Shown here piece after piece: positions 1 through 8,424 of a stretch of 64,000 bases of DNA. The notes beneath the pieces are model-generated. The model was not told where the DNA came from and did not search any database. It worked only from the letters and a program-made list of their open reading frames with translations. Each line of letters begins with the position of its first letter. Position 1 is the stretch's first letter. The position numbers and the translations under genes were made by a program. The DNA lies in NCBI GenBank assembly GCA_958295815.1, contig OY282374.1, positions 3,070,856 to 3,134,855 of the forward strand, written 5' to 3'. The DNA is from Candidatus Poribacteria bacterium. GTDB taxonomy: Bacteria; Poribacteria; WGA-4E; WGA-3G.

Positions 1-1
1 T

Positions 2-1087
2 GATCGGTTTCGGCAACGTCGTTATGAAGTTGATTACCGAGTTGATGGTCAGAGTTTCTTTACTTATGTAAAGGACGAACACGATCCATTTCTCATTCGA
101 TTGGAAGAGAGATCGAAAGGTTTTCAATGGTATTTCTCTTTCGATCTCATGTTGATGCACGAAACGAAAGGGACATTTAAAGACTCGGTCATCCTTCTGG
201 ATGAACCTGGACTCCATCTTCATCCAGATGCACAAAAAGATCTGCTTCTCCGTCTTGAACACTATGCGGAAGGGAATACACTTCTCTATACGACGCATCT
301 TCCTTTCATGATTGATTTAAACCATCCAGATCGAGTTCGAGTACTGAAGGAAACGGAAAAAGGTATCGTTGTTACCACCGACTTTATTGAAACCCCGCCA
401 GAATCGAAGTTTGTGCTTCAGGCAGCACTAGGGATGGATGCATCACAAAGTTTTCTGATTGCTGATCGAAATCTGGTAGTAGAGGGAGTCAATGACTATT
501 GGGTTCTGACGGAATTGTCAAACCTACTGCAACACGATGGAGAGGTGGGTTTACCTGGAGATGTGCTCATTACGCCCGGAGGAAGTGCTTCTACAGCTGT
601 TCATATTGCTACTATTATGATTGGGCAAAACCTTGATGTGGTTGCACTATTTGACTCCGATGATGAAGGACGACGGGCACAAGAGAAACTTGATCATAGC
701 TGGATCACACAGTACAATAAAACTCAAACCAAAACCATTTTGCTAGGTGACGCAGTTGGTGAGCGTGGTGATTTTGCGCTTGAAGATTGTTTCCCTGAAA
801 ACTTCATTACGGATACTGTTAAGGAGGTTTATAACAAACAACTTGCAGCTGCGGATATAGATGAACTTATCCTACAAGGCGAAGATATACTCTGGCAAAG
901 AATCAAGCGTTTTATGAAAGAGAAAGGTATAGAAATCAACAAAGGACCGATAGTGAAGCGATTGCGAGACAGATTGAGTGCTATGAAAGGTATAAGCGAG
1001 TTACCCGAAGAAACGAAGGAAAAAGCCATTAAGCTTTTCCAGACAATTCGCAAAGCCTTTGGTGAAGAAGACACCAAATCTTCTTAA
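2..1087 (+). CDS. OLD-family/AAA15 ATPase with C-terminal TOPRIM domain, 3' part
   Basis: The frame is open to the first bases of the window, so the 5' end, including any Walker A motif, lies outside. The visible part carries a Walker B with ABC/OLD-like context (VILLDEPGLHLHP) followed by a switch His in TTHLPF. The C-terminal half looks like a TOPRIM nuclease domain: a glutamate in LVVEGVNDYW and an acidic DSDDEG motif. Known OLD-family proteins are ATP-dependent nucleases, often linked to phage defence or DNA repair; which role applies here is inference. An internal TTG at 101 could be read as a start but cuts the conserved ATPase core, so I treat the gene as partial. No partner gene is visible, since the next gene is on the opposite strand. 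Confidence 0.8.
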   Translation, partial: DRFRQRRYEVDYRVDGQSFFTYVKDEHDPFLIRLEERSKGFQWYFSFDLMLMHETKGTFKDSVILLDEPGLHLHPDAQKDLLLRLEHYAEGNTLLYTTHLPFMIDLNHPDRVRVLKETEKGIVVTTDFIETPPESKFVLQAALGMDASQSFLIADRNLVVEGVNDYWVLTELSNLLQHDGEVGLPGDVLITPGGSASTAVHIATIMIGQNLDVVALFDSDDEGRRAQEKLDHSWITQYNKTQTKTILLGDAVGERGDFALEDCFPENFITDTVKEVYNKQLAAADIDELILQGEDILWQRIKRFMKEKGIEINKGPIVKRLRDRLSAMKGISELPEETKEKAIKLFQTIRKAFGEEDTKSS

Positions 1088-1151
1088 AAGCAGCTTCGGT
1101 AACCTAATCCAGACCGCTGAGGCATGCGGTGAATAAAATTGAAGTCAGCAT

Positions 1152-2129
1152 TTAGAATGGAATAGAAATGCCAACGCGTTCAGCAACTGTCTTCAGCTGT
1201 TGCTGGTGTTCTTCGCCAACCGGAATGCCGACTTCAGACCATTCCTGCTCGCGCTCCCATTCTAAGCCACCAGGGAGATCTGATCGGTTATAACCCGGTG
1301 CCGGTTGCATCTGTCGGGCATCGTGGATATGTTGATCGATCTCCACTTTATACTCATCAATTGGTCGGAACCGAGAAATGTCAATCGCTGCAATGAAAGC
1401 ACCTTGATTGGCACCTTCCCAGATTGTTGGCGGATCCGGCGGCTTATCGAATAGCCAAATACCTGCCATAAACCCACCGAGCGCATGACTCACATGACTC
1501 AAACCCAACATCTTGAAAAACGCAGCCGGACTCTGTTCAAACGACTGTTCGAACGGCAGCTTGGCATCAATACCGGTTGCCATATCGACGACTATGGGCG
1601 GCTGGTTGCCCGACGGAATCGCAAAACTCATCGGCGAAGCTCCAGTGGCGGTGGCAATCGCACCCTCGGGACTGTGTCGAAAACGGTGGCAAGAGACTGC
1701 AAACCCAGCGCAATCCACTTCGAGCGCGAGTCGTGAATACTTGCCAGCACTCCCAAAGTGGAAGTGATTCCGACTCGTTGCGGCACCTAACCCCATCTCT
1801 TTGGCTTTTTTCACCGCTGCCTTTGCAGCATGATACGAGGCAAAATGTCCCATACCACCATCGCCATCGTAGATCGCCGTCGTCGGGGATTCATCGATGC
1901 AGCGGACGTTTGGACGTGGATTGACTTTGCCGTCAAGCATCATCCCGACATATCCTGGCGTTTGGCGCGTACCGTGACTGAACACACCGCGGAGATCCGT
2001 GAGAACCAGCAGATGAGCAATATGCGCAGCATCCTCCGCCGAGGTCCCTGCTTTCTGAAAAGCTTCACTGATGAAACCTCGCATCACATCTGGCATAACG
2101 CGGATGAATTCTTTTGGAACTAAATTCAT
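1152..2129 (-). CDS. Malate/L-lactate/ureidoglycolate dehydrogenase family (LDH2) oxidoreductase
   Basis: A 325-residue NAD(P)-dependent dehydrogenase of the Ldh_2 fold. N-terminal signatures are clear: LRGVFSHGTRQTPGYV and SRNHFHFGSAGKYS carry the His residues expected near the active site. The usual family length is about 330-360. After VVDMATG the segment normally holding the PTTDP-like and PLGG-KG-like motifs appears to be missing, and the sequence jumps to a LSHVSHALGGFMAG-type helix. An in-frame deletion of roughly 40 residues is therefore possible, and activity is doubtful. A sigma70-type promoter lies at 2248-2276. Substrate cannot be named from sequence. Confidence 0.8.
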   Translation of the reverse strand: MNLVPKEFIRVMPDVMRGFISEAFQKAGTSAEDAAHIAHLLVLTDLRGVFSHGTRQTPGYVGMMLDGKVNPRPNVRCIDESPTTAIYDGDGGMGHFASYHAAKAAVKKAKEMGLGAATSRNHFHFGSAGKYSRLALEVDCAGFAVSCHRFRHSPEGAIATATGASPMSFAIPSGNQPPIVVDMATGIDAKLPFEQSFEQSPAAFFKMLGLSHVSHALGGFMAGIWLFDKPPDPPTIWEGANQGAFIAAIDISRFRPIDEYKVEIDQHIHDARQMQPAPGYNRSDLPGGLEWEREQEWSEVGIPVGEEHQQQLKTVAERVGISIPF

Positions 2130-2454
2130 ATTTTTAGAGTCTTTATGTAAAGATAACGTTGTTTACGACGCGCAAACCCATTTTTCGATATTTCTCGACT
2201 TTGACACTTTTTACAAATTGGCGTAATATCTCTTTTCTATGCGGAGGATTATACCATAAGTCTATTTCTAAGGCAACACCCTCAAAAATTAAAAAAACAA
2301 TATATATCCAATGTCCAAATGCTATTCCGTTGCTTACCTTAAAAAGGCAGTAATTATTACGTGTTAAAAGGCAACTCCAACAACCATTTCACTTGCCAAG
2401 CCTGACACAAACCTGTTATACTTATTTCGGAGAAACAAAAAGAAAAAATACACA
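2130..2454. other. Intergenic region between divergent LDH2 and EcfT genes
   Basis: This is a 325-base AT-rich spacer between divergently transcribed genes. It holds the minus-strand promoter at 2248-2276. I see no convincing plus-strand promoter, riboswitch or small gene. A 64-codon plus-strand frame at 2159-2353 has no ribosome binding site and a biased composition and is not supported. Confidence 0.6.
2248..2276 (-). promoter_or_regulatory. sigma70-type promoter of the LDH2 gene
   Basis: On the minus strand TTGCCT and TATAAT are separated by 17 bp, leaving a leader of about 110 nt before the start at 2129. The bases before the -10 (GACTTATGG) are also found before the -10 of the RRM gene promoter at 38897-38925. 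Confidence 0.5.
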
Positions 2455-3312
2455 ATGCCTAAAACCAAACTCGAACCCCGCACAAAGATCTTGATGATGC
2501 TCATCGCTGGATGTCTCGTCATCCTGCTGGATAGCCCAATGGCACTGCTCGTCTGTTTTCTCGGCAGCCTTACCCTTGTTGCGCTGTCCATGCCCACATG
2601 GAGACAAATCGGGCTGCTCTGCACCTTCCTCTTTTTCACGACATGGGGTTTAGTCTACAGCCAAGCGATTTTCTATAACGAATTCCCACGCACCGTACTA
2701 TTCACGCTTGTGCCTGCCGACCTACCGCTCATCGGAAAGATGACGGGTGGCATCCGAGTCTACCGAGAAGGTTTATTTCACGGGATCGTCCAATCCCTCC
2801 GTTTCAACACGACTCTCGTCATCGGGTGTTTCATCATCTGGACGACACAACCCCGCGATCTTCTTCTCGCACTCGGACAACTGCGCGTGCCAGCCACGCT
2901 CGCTTTTATGGTGACAACGGCATTACATTTTATCCCGGTCATCGCCAATGAAGCAGCAACCGTCCTCCGTTCACAGCGATTAAGAGGATTCCGTTACCTG
3001 CGACTCAACCTATTCGCCACCTGTCGCGGAGTTCTTAACAGTTTTCGTCCGATCTTAGCGGGAAATATCCGGCATGCGACGCACCTTAGCGAATCCGTTG
3101 AAAGCCGAGGTTTTTCACCAGAAGCATCCGCAGAGCGTACCTCACTACGGAGTTTGAAGATGGGAATGTGGGATTTCAGTCTGCTCACCGTCCTATTTAC
3201 CTGTTTAATCGGTATTGTCGGATTGAAACTGCTCTATTTCTTCTACGCTAACGGCATCTATTACGCATCTTGGTTGCGAGACGTCTACACCTTCACCCGT
3301 GAAGTGTTGTGA
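2455..3312 (+). CDS. Energy-coupling factor transporter transmembrane protein (EcfT/CbiQ family)
   Basis: A 285-residue polytopic membrane protein. Hydrophobic helices occupy about residues 13-60, 100-140, 155-180 and 235-265. Between them are two short Arg-Gly coupling motifs, SQRLRGF and SVESRGF, typical of the EcfT/CbiQ coupling helices that contact the ATPases. In the family, EcfT joins an ATPase pair and a substrate-binding S-component to import vitamins or metals. Here no ATPase or S-component gene is adjacent, so it probably works with subunits encoded elsewhere, as in group II ECF systems. Substrate unknown. The next gene (moaB) is convergent. Confidence 0.85.
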   Translation: MPKTKLEPRTKILMMLIAGCLVILLDSPMALLVCFLGSLTLVALSMPTWRQIGLLCTFLFFTTWGLVYSQAIFYNEFPRTVLFTLVPADLPLIGKMTGGIRVYREGLFHGIVQSLRFNTTLVIGCFIIWTTQPRDLLLALGQLRVPATLAFMVTTALHFIPVIANEAATVLRSQRLRGFRYLRLNLFATCRGVLNSFRPILAGNIRHATHLSESVESRGFSPEASAERTSLRSLKMGMWDFSLLTVLFTCLIGIVGLKLLYFFYANGIYYASWLRDVYTFTREVL

Positions 3313-3317
3313 TTAAA

Positions 3318-3345
3318 GAAAAAAGGCGAGGCTGAAAACCCCGCC
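3318..3345 (-). terminator. Rho-independent terminator of moaB
   Basis: On the minus strand a 7-bp stem (GGCGGGG with CCTCGCC, one G-U pair) and a 7-nt loop are followed by a run of six T. It lies between the convergent ecfT and moaB ends. Confidence 0.7.
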
Positions 3346-3362
3346 AGCGACCAGAAAGTTGA

Positions 3363-3884
3363 TTACCGTCCAACCTCCCACGCCAGATGTTGTAACTCCG
3401 GTCCAATTAACTTTTCCCACGCCAATTGCACCGCAGCCGTTGAACCCGGCGTAGAGATAACTACCTTTCCGCGGTAGACACCAGCCGTCGCTCTCGATAA
3501 CATCGCCGCCGCGCCGACCTGATCATAGCTGAACATCCGAAAGAGTTCCCCAAATCCGGGCAGTGTTTTTTCCAATTTGCGATCAAGAATATCAAAGGTG
3601 GTGTCGCGTGGCGCGATACCGGTACCACCGTTAAAGAGGATAACTTGGGCATCGCTTTCCGCCATTTTATCTAATACGGCAGCCACTTGGTCGGGTTCGT
3701 CTTTGATGATTTGATAAGCAACGACGCTATTTCCCTCTGCAGCGAGTTGTTCGCGTAGAAATACAGCGTTCTTATCTGTTTCGGGGGTACGTGTATCGCT
3801 AACAGTTACAATAGCGACAGAGACAGGTCCCTCTTCAGTTGCCATTTCTCGGTGTTGTTGTGTACTTGTAGAAGTTGTTGACAT
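3363..3884 (-). CDS. moaB: Molybdenum cofactor biosynthesis protein MoaB/Mog
   Basis: A 173-residue MoCF-biosynthesis fold protein. MoaB/Mog-type proteins adenylylate molybdopterin before molybdenum insertion. Visible signatures are [13 protein letters not shown] near the N terminus, the molybdopterin-binding loop [12 protein letters not shown], and [14 protein letters not shown] near the C terminus. The length fits MoaB. The N-terminal extension of about 20 polar residues is not conserved in the family, and the start may be a little downstream. No other moa genes are in the window. It ends at a good terminator. Confidence 0.9.
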   Translation of the reverse strand: MSTTSTSTQQHREMATEEGPVSVAIVTVSDTRTPETDKNAVFLREQLAAEGNSVVAYQIIKDEPDQVAAVLDKMAESDAQVILFNGGTGIAPRDTTFDILDRKLEKTLPGFGELFRMFSYDQVGAAAMLSRATAGVYRGKVVISTPGSTAAVQLAWEKLIGPELQHLAWEVGR

Positions 3885-4000
3885 TATATAATAGTCGTCT
3901 CCTTTCGGTTGTTAACTTTTCATCGGGTTCAACCCGATTGTATTTGAACGTTTTCCGAAAACCGTAGCGTTGTCTCTGAGGGCATACCCCGTCTGCTGGC

Positions 4001-4045
4001 GAGGTTTCCTAACCTCAAATCCCGTGAATCCTGATTCAGACGATA
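4001..4045. repeat. Short hairpin repeat plus AATCCTG/TTCAGAC-type repeat
   Basis: GAGGTT-TCCT-AACCTC forms a 6-bp hairpin at 4001-4016. It is followed by a copy of the dispersed GTGAATCCTGATTCAGAC element at about 4023-4041. Both families recur across the window in gaps between genes. Confidence 0.6.
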
Positions 4046-4064
4046 CTCCGTTGACCGCCACTTC

Positions 4065-6278
4065 CTACTGATTCGGAAACGCCTCATTTAAATGTCTCGG
4101 CATTGTAAAAAAGCGTCCACCTGTTTTTTCAGCGAGTGTCTTCTGAAAATCTGTCGGACTCGGATGTCCGATGACATAAGCACGGATACCCATTGACTGA
4201 CACAGATTAAGCGCACGTTCAGCCGGATATTTTCCAGTCGTCGGTTCATCAGTCAGAACAAGCAAAAACCGGCTCGCGTATGGACTGAACTTTACTTTCG
4301 GGACACCTTCCACGATTGCGTCTATGAGGTGTTCATCACCGCCAAACGGATCTTCCATATAACTTTCCAACGTAGATTCGTTAAGCGGCATCTGCGTGAC
4401 AACCGCACCGTTGATAACCTTAATCGCATCCTTCGCTTCTGCGAAACGGATAAGTCCAATCCGATAGTTAATCGGTAGGATGTCTAATCTCCCCATCAGC
4501 GTACTTAAACCGAGCATAATTGCCTGAGACTTGCCCCCCATACTCCGACTATAATCGAGCATGACAACGATATCCACAGCCGGTTCATATCCCCGGACAG
4601 CCTTGTTGGGGGATGCGTTGAGTGCTGCGCCATCGTAGATGTTCAATCGATTATCTTCACTGCGGATGGTGAACATACGCCGTCGATTCGGATCGTTGAT
4701 AAGCCATCTGCTACCCCGTTTTTGCGTCATAGCGGTGAGGCTTGTAGAGGCACTCCAACTTTCGGGGTAAATACCGGAATAAACGTTCAACTTGTTACCC
4801 TCTTTCCGGATCGTGTAGATGCGACCGTTCGTATAGTCCGTAATCACCCACAAGTCACCCTTCTGTTTCTCCCAGACCGTTGAACTCCCAAATAGGTTAC
4901 CAGCACCCGCTAAACCGACACCATTTTGCTGGAATTCGCGTTGCAACTTCCGCATCGGCACATCGCCATCTTCAAGCATCACCTCAAACTGAGACTCCAT
5001 ACTGAACAGCAATTTACCGCTGTTACGCCGAATGTCAACAACAATGTCCCGAAACACCTTCATAAACCCTTCGTTCGCGACACGAGAACTCGGAAGCGTC
5101 GCTGCACTGCCAATGTTTCCGGGAATAAGCTGCCACAGTCCGCCTGTCATCTCCGCTAACTGCTGCTGGAACGGTTCTGGGTGTCCAAGCACATTAACAC
5201 GGATATCCTCAAGTTGATACAACTCGGTAACCTTCTTCCGCATTGTTGTATAGGCGTCTTCTTTTCTCAGGTGGGTTGATGCCGGTTCATCAGTGACGAG
5301 GATGATATACTTATCCGCATCGGCATGGAAGTCGATATAATACGGTGTGTCTGTGAGTGCGTCAAGGGCGTGTTCATTGCCGCTGAGCGTGACTTTTTGC
5401 ATCCGTCTCCGCAGCATACCGACATCCGGTAACAGAGACCTAATTTCCAGTCTTTGCCCTTCGCGTCGGACACTGAATTCAGACATACCGAGGTGATACT
5501 CCAAGTTGACGAAATCGAATTCATCAGTCATAGCGTACAAATTCGCAGCAACTTTCTGGATGTTATCCCGCATACTCGCGCTTGTATCCAACACAAATAC
5601 GACATTCACTTTGTCCAGTTGTCGTGTTCCGATGATATGGTCTGCAATGTTTTTGAGTGCCTTGGCGAATGGATCGGTGCCTTTCCCATCACCACTACTC
5701 TCCCCGGCATCGTCGCCATCACCGTCCCCAACAGTCCCGATTTCGGAAACACCTGTTGATTTAAGTCTGTGAAATCCGTTGCCGCCTTCGCCTTTAACGC
5801 GTTGCCGCAGACTGTCTACACCCGCCCCTGGTGTCGTTTTAAATGGACTTTCTACCGATTCAGCAATCGGTGTTGCGCGGCTATCAAATCGTTCCGCATC
5901 CGTTGTTACATCCGGAAGCGTTGTTTCAGTGTCCGACACAGATTTCGTTGCATTGTGGAGAAGTTCCTCTTCCGACTGCCGCAGCGTCTCATCGAGTAAG
6001 TTCGCAGACGCGAGCAAATCTAAATGGCGTTGGTTTGCCTCGGTCGAGTCATCGGTACGCTGCGGGATACGAATTTCCTTGGGTGGCGGCGGTTTGAGGG
6101 TGCGCCGCTCTTCTCGGAAGGCTTTCGGATCGATCAGTTCCACCGCCAGCGCATCTTCATTACCGATTGGTCTGTTCGTGTAGAACGAGAACATAAAAAC
6201 GATAGCGAAACTCAAATGGACAATACCTGCAAAAAGCAGCGCACGCACTGAACGCTGTCGTTTACGGTAACGGTTCAT
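4065..6278 (-). CDS. Membrane-anchored protein with two von Willebrand A domains
   Basis: A 737-residue protein. One N-terminal membrane helix (about residues 13-33) is followed by a short Pro-rich stretch (LKPPPPKEIRIPQR) like the N terminus of TonB/TolA-type proteins. A first VWA domain has the MIDAS motif DTSAS near residue 229. The middle segment (about 430-540) holds two similar beta-rich repeats ending in R-x-Y/F-T-I-R. A second VWA domain has DYSRS near residue 574. Both MIDAS motifs keep Asp-x-Ser-x-Ser, so metal-dependent binding is plausible for both. VWA pairs usually mediate protein-protein contacts; the partner is unknown. It is monocistronic as far as can be seen. Confidence 0.8.
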   Translation of the reverse strand: MNRYRKRQRSVRALLFAGIVHLSFAIVFMFSFYTNRPIGNEDALAVELIDPKAFREERRTLKPPPPKEIRIPQRTDDSTEANQRHLDLLASANLLDETLRQSEEELLHNATKSVSDTETTLPDVTTDAERFDSRATPIAESVESPFKTTPGAGVDSLRQRVKGEGGNGFHRLKSTGVSEIGTVGDGDGDDAGESSGDGKGTDPFAKALKNIADHIIGTRQLDKVNVVFVLDTSASMRDNIQKVAANLYAMTDEFDFVNLEYHLGMSEFSVRREGQRLEIRSLLPDVGMLRRRMQKVTLSGNEHALDALTDTPYYIDFHADADKYIILVTDEPASTHLRKEDAYTTMRKKVTELYQLEDIRVNVLGHPEPFQQQLAEMTGGLWQLIPGNIGSAATLPSSRVANEGFMKVFRDIVVDIRRNSGKLLFSMESQFEVMLEDGDVPMRKLQREFQQNGVGLAGAGNLFGSSTVWEKQKGDLWVITDYTNGRIYTIRKEGNKLNVYSGIYPESWSASTSLTAMTQKRGSRWLINDPNRRRMFTIRSEDNRLNIYDGAALNASPNKAVRGYEPAVDIVVMLDYSRSMGGKSQAIMLGLSTLMGRLDILPINYRIGLIRFAEAKDAIKVINGAVVTQMPLNESTLESYMEDPFGGDEHLIDAIVEGVPKVKFSPYASRFLLVLTDEPTTGKYPAERALNLCQSMGIRAYVIGHPSPTDFQKTLAEKTGGRFFTMPRHLNEAFPNQ

Positions 6279-6349
6279 GATATTTTCTCCATTCTGATAT
6301 AAAACTGTTTACACTCAATCTGACCTACACTACGAACATCTACTCTGCC

Positions 6350-6374
6350 GTAGGATGGATCTCCGAATCCCGAC
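6350..6374. repeat. Hairpin repeat, GGAT-CTCCGA-ATCC type
   Basis: One copy of the GTAGG-x-GGATCTCCGAATCCCGAC element, also present at 48080-48104 and twice at 60203-60271. It sits at the 3' end of the PD40 gene array. Confidence 0.6.
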
Positions 6375-6375
6375 T

Positions 6376-7374
6376 CTATCTCTGTTTCACCTCTCCCCAA
6401 GTTGTAGTTAGCAACTCTGGTTGCGGTGAAACCGGTAACGCATAATCCGGATCAAACCAATCTCCGCCAGTATTCCATGAAAGATGGTGCGTCAACTGCG
6501 TCCGAACACCGCTGTTCAGATCCAGTTTGAATATCTGAAAATTTCCATTAATTTCTCGTGTGTAAAGGACTTCTTCTCCATTCGGCGATAACGCGGGATA
6601 CTGTGCGTATGGACCGGCTTCCTCGATAAGCTGTTGGAGACCTGTACCGTCTCGGTTAATGAGATAGATAGTCATCTTGGCTTTCCATACTGCGAACACG
6701 GCTCTCTCCGCCTCTGGAGGCGGTACAGGATGTTTGTTCCAAGTAAAAACGAGTTTATCCCCTGCAGCCGACCAAGATGGATCGCGTTGAAAACTCTCCA
6801 CTTTCTTGGGTAGGAGTTGTTTTTGCGCGCCTGTGCGGATGTTAATTAATGTAAGTCGTTCACGCACACTGCATGCGATTTCAGTTCCATCGGGGGACCA
6901 TGCCGGATAAGAGCCATTTACGAAGAGTTCTGAGTCTTGTTCACCTAAGGTTGCAATATAGATAGTGTCCGTGAGAGTACCCCAGTTTATGTACTCGTAA
7001 GCGAACTGTTTGCCATCGGGTGACCACGTTGGGGCTGTTCTCCACTCTTCTATTTTGAACTTGAAAAAGCGGCGGACATTTGAGCCATCAGGATCCATCC
7101 AGTACAGGTCTCTCGCACCACCGCGATCGGAGACGAAAAGAATCTTCTCGCCAGTCGGAGACCAGAAGGCTTGTTGATCGTCTGCGCGATGTTGTGTTAG
7201 GTTCATCTGTTCAGAACCGTCGGGATTCATGATGAAGACATCGCGGTTGCCATCGCGTGTTGAGGTAAACAGTATTTTCGAGGTCGTCGGTGCTTCTGCA
7301 AAGAGTGGGCAGACCACTACATTCAGCACCAATAGGTTTAAGATTACAAAAACTAACAACCGTACCGTTTTCAT
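6376..7374 (-). CDS. Exported PD40 (TolB-like) beta-propeller protein with C-terminal TTWG tag, copy 3
   Basis: A 332-residue secreted protein. I place the start at the ATG at 7374 because it opens a signal peptide (MKTVRLLVFVILNLLVLNVVV, ending about CPLFA) and has an AAGGTG ribosome site; a longer frame upstream overlaps the neighbouring gene. The body is a chain of WD40-like PD40 repeats (for example DGNRDVFIMNPDGSEQ and WSPTGEKILFVSDRG). Such propellers bind proteins or glycans and have no catalytic motif. The last residues, LLTTTWGEVKQR, carry the shared C-terminal motif. It is the last gene of a three-paralogue operon. A block of about 110 bases (around 7175-7283) is almost identical to one in the paralogue at 8425-9435. 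Confidence 0.85.
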   Translation of the reverse strand: MKTVRLLVFVILNLLVLNVVVCPLFAEAPTTSKILFTSTRDGNRDVFIMNPDGSEQMNLTQHRADDQQAFWSPTGEKILFVSDRGGARDLYWMDPDGSNVRRFFKFKIEEWRTAPTWSPDGKQFAYEYINWGTLTDTIYIATLGEQDSELFVNGSYPAWSPDGTEIACSVRERLTLINIRTGAQKQLLPKKVESFQRDPSWSAAGDKLVFTWNKHPVPPPEAERAVFAVWKAKMTIYLINRDGTGLQQLIEEAGPYAQYPALSPNGEEVLYTREINGNFQIFKLDLNSGVRTQLTHHLSWNTGGDWFDPDYALPVSPQPELLTTTWGEVKQR

Positions 7375-7394
7375 ACAACACCTTTTGTGAACCA

Positions 7395-8378
7395 CTATTT
7401 CTGTTTCACTTCTCCCCAAGTCGTAGTTAGCAACTCTGGCTGCGGTGATACAGGCAATGCATACGCTGGATCGAACCAATCCGCATCAAAATTCTTACCC
7501 TCATCTGTGAGTTGTTTTGGATTCGGTCTCTCCAAAGTAACCTTGAACAGTTGGGTCTGAGTAAAACGTTTGCCGTTGTTGACGACTTGATGAAAAAGTA
7601 GCGCATCCCCACGCGGAGACCACACAGGTTGAAGTGCCGCAGGACCCGCTGCATCAACAACTTGTTTCAGACCCGTTCCATCACGATTCACGATATACAC
7701 TGTCAACTCATCAAATGTGGGCAGACGAAAACCCTTTACACCTGCAAAAGCGATTTGCTTGCCGTCCAGAGACCACTCGGCATTATGTATGACAAACTCA
7801 AGACCTGGAAGCAGAGGTACTATCGTTCGCGTCTGTAAATCAATAAGGTGGACTCTCTGTTTTCGAAGTACATCATAGGCTATCTTGGTTCCATCGGGCG
7901 ACCAAGCCGGATGGATGTAGGAAGGTGTGAACAATTCGGTCAAAGCCTCAACTTCAGTCCCATCTTTTTTAGCGATGTTTAACTGAAAACGCTTGTGGAC
8001 ATAAACAATTTGTTCGCCATCAGGCGACCAGGTCGGTGTTTCACGGAACGTTTGTTCTTTGAAAACTCGACGAACATTGCTTCCATCAGGATCCATCAGA
8101 TAGAGATCGGGGACACCTTCACGATCAGAAACAAAAAGGATGTGTTCACCTGTTGGAGACCAGACGGGGTCCAAGTCGTCTGCGTGGTGGTTGGTGAGAT
8201 TCACTTGGTTATGTCCATCGGTATCCATAATATAGATTTCTCGCATGTTTCCATCAGCTCGTGAAGAAGCGAACACAATTTTAGGTTTCGAGGGTGCTTT
8301 TGCCAAAGTGGCAGAAATCTTTGGACCTATTAGGTCAGCACTGAGAAAGCAAAATAGAAAGAGGAGTGTCCGTTTCAT
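7395..8378 (-). CDS. Exported PD40 beta-propeller protein with C-terminal TTWG tag, copy 2
   Basis: A 327-residue paralogue of its two neighbours. The ATG at 8378 is chosen: it follows an AAAGGA site and starts a signal peptide (MKRTLLFLFCFLSADLIG). PD40 repeats include MDTDGHNQVNLTNHHADD and WSPTGEHILFVSDREG. It diverges more from copies 1 and 3 than they do from each other. The C terminus is LLTTTWGEVKQK, within three residues of the stop. It lies 46 bases after copy 1 and 20 bases before copy 3, consistent with one transcript. Confidence 0.85.
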   Translation of the reverse strand: MKRTLLFLFCFLSADLIGPKISATLAKAPSKPKIVFASSRADGNMREIYIMDTDGHNQVNLTNHHADDLDPVWSPTGEHILFVSDREGVPDLYLMDPDGSNVRRVFKEQTFRETPTWSPDGEQIVYVHKRFQLNIAKKDGTEVEALTELFTPSYIHPAWSPDGTKIAYDVLRKQRVHLIDLQTRTIVPLLPGLEFVIHNAEWSLDGKQIAFAGVKGFRLPTFDELTVYIVNRDGTGLKQVVDAAGPAALQPVWSPRGDALLFHQVVNNGKRFTQTQLFKVTLERPNPKQLTDEGKNFDADWFDPAYALPVSPQPELLTTTWGEVKQK

Positions 8379-8424
8379 AAGAAGTCCTTTGAAAGTGGGT
8401 CGGCACTTTGCTGCCAATTTTGCT

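Noticed and set aside
2159..2353. 64-codon plus-strand frame
   Set aside because: Overlaps the LDH2 promoter and has no ribosome site or recognisable similarity.
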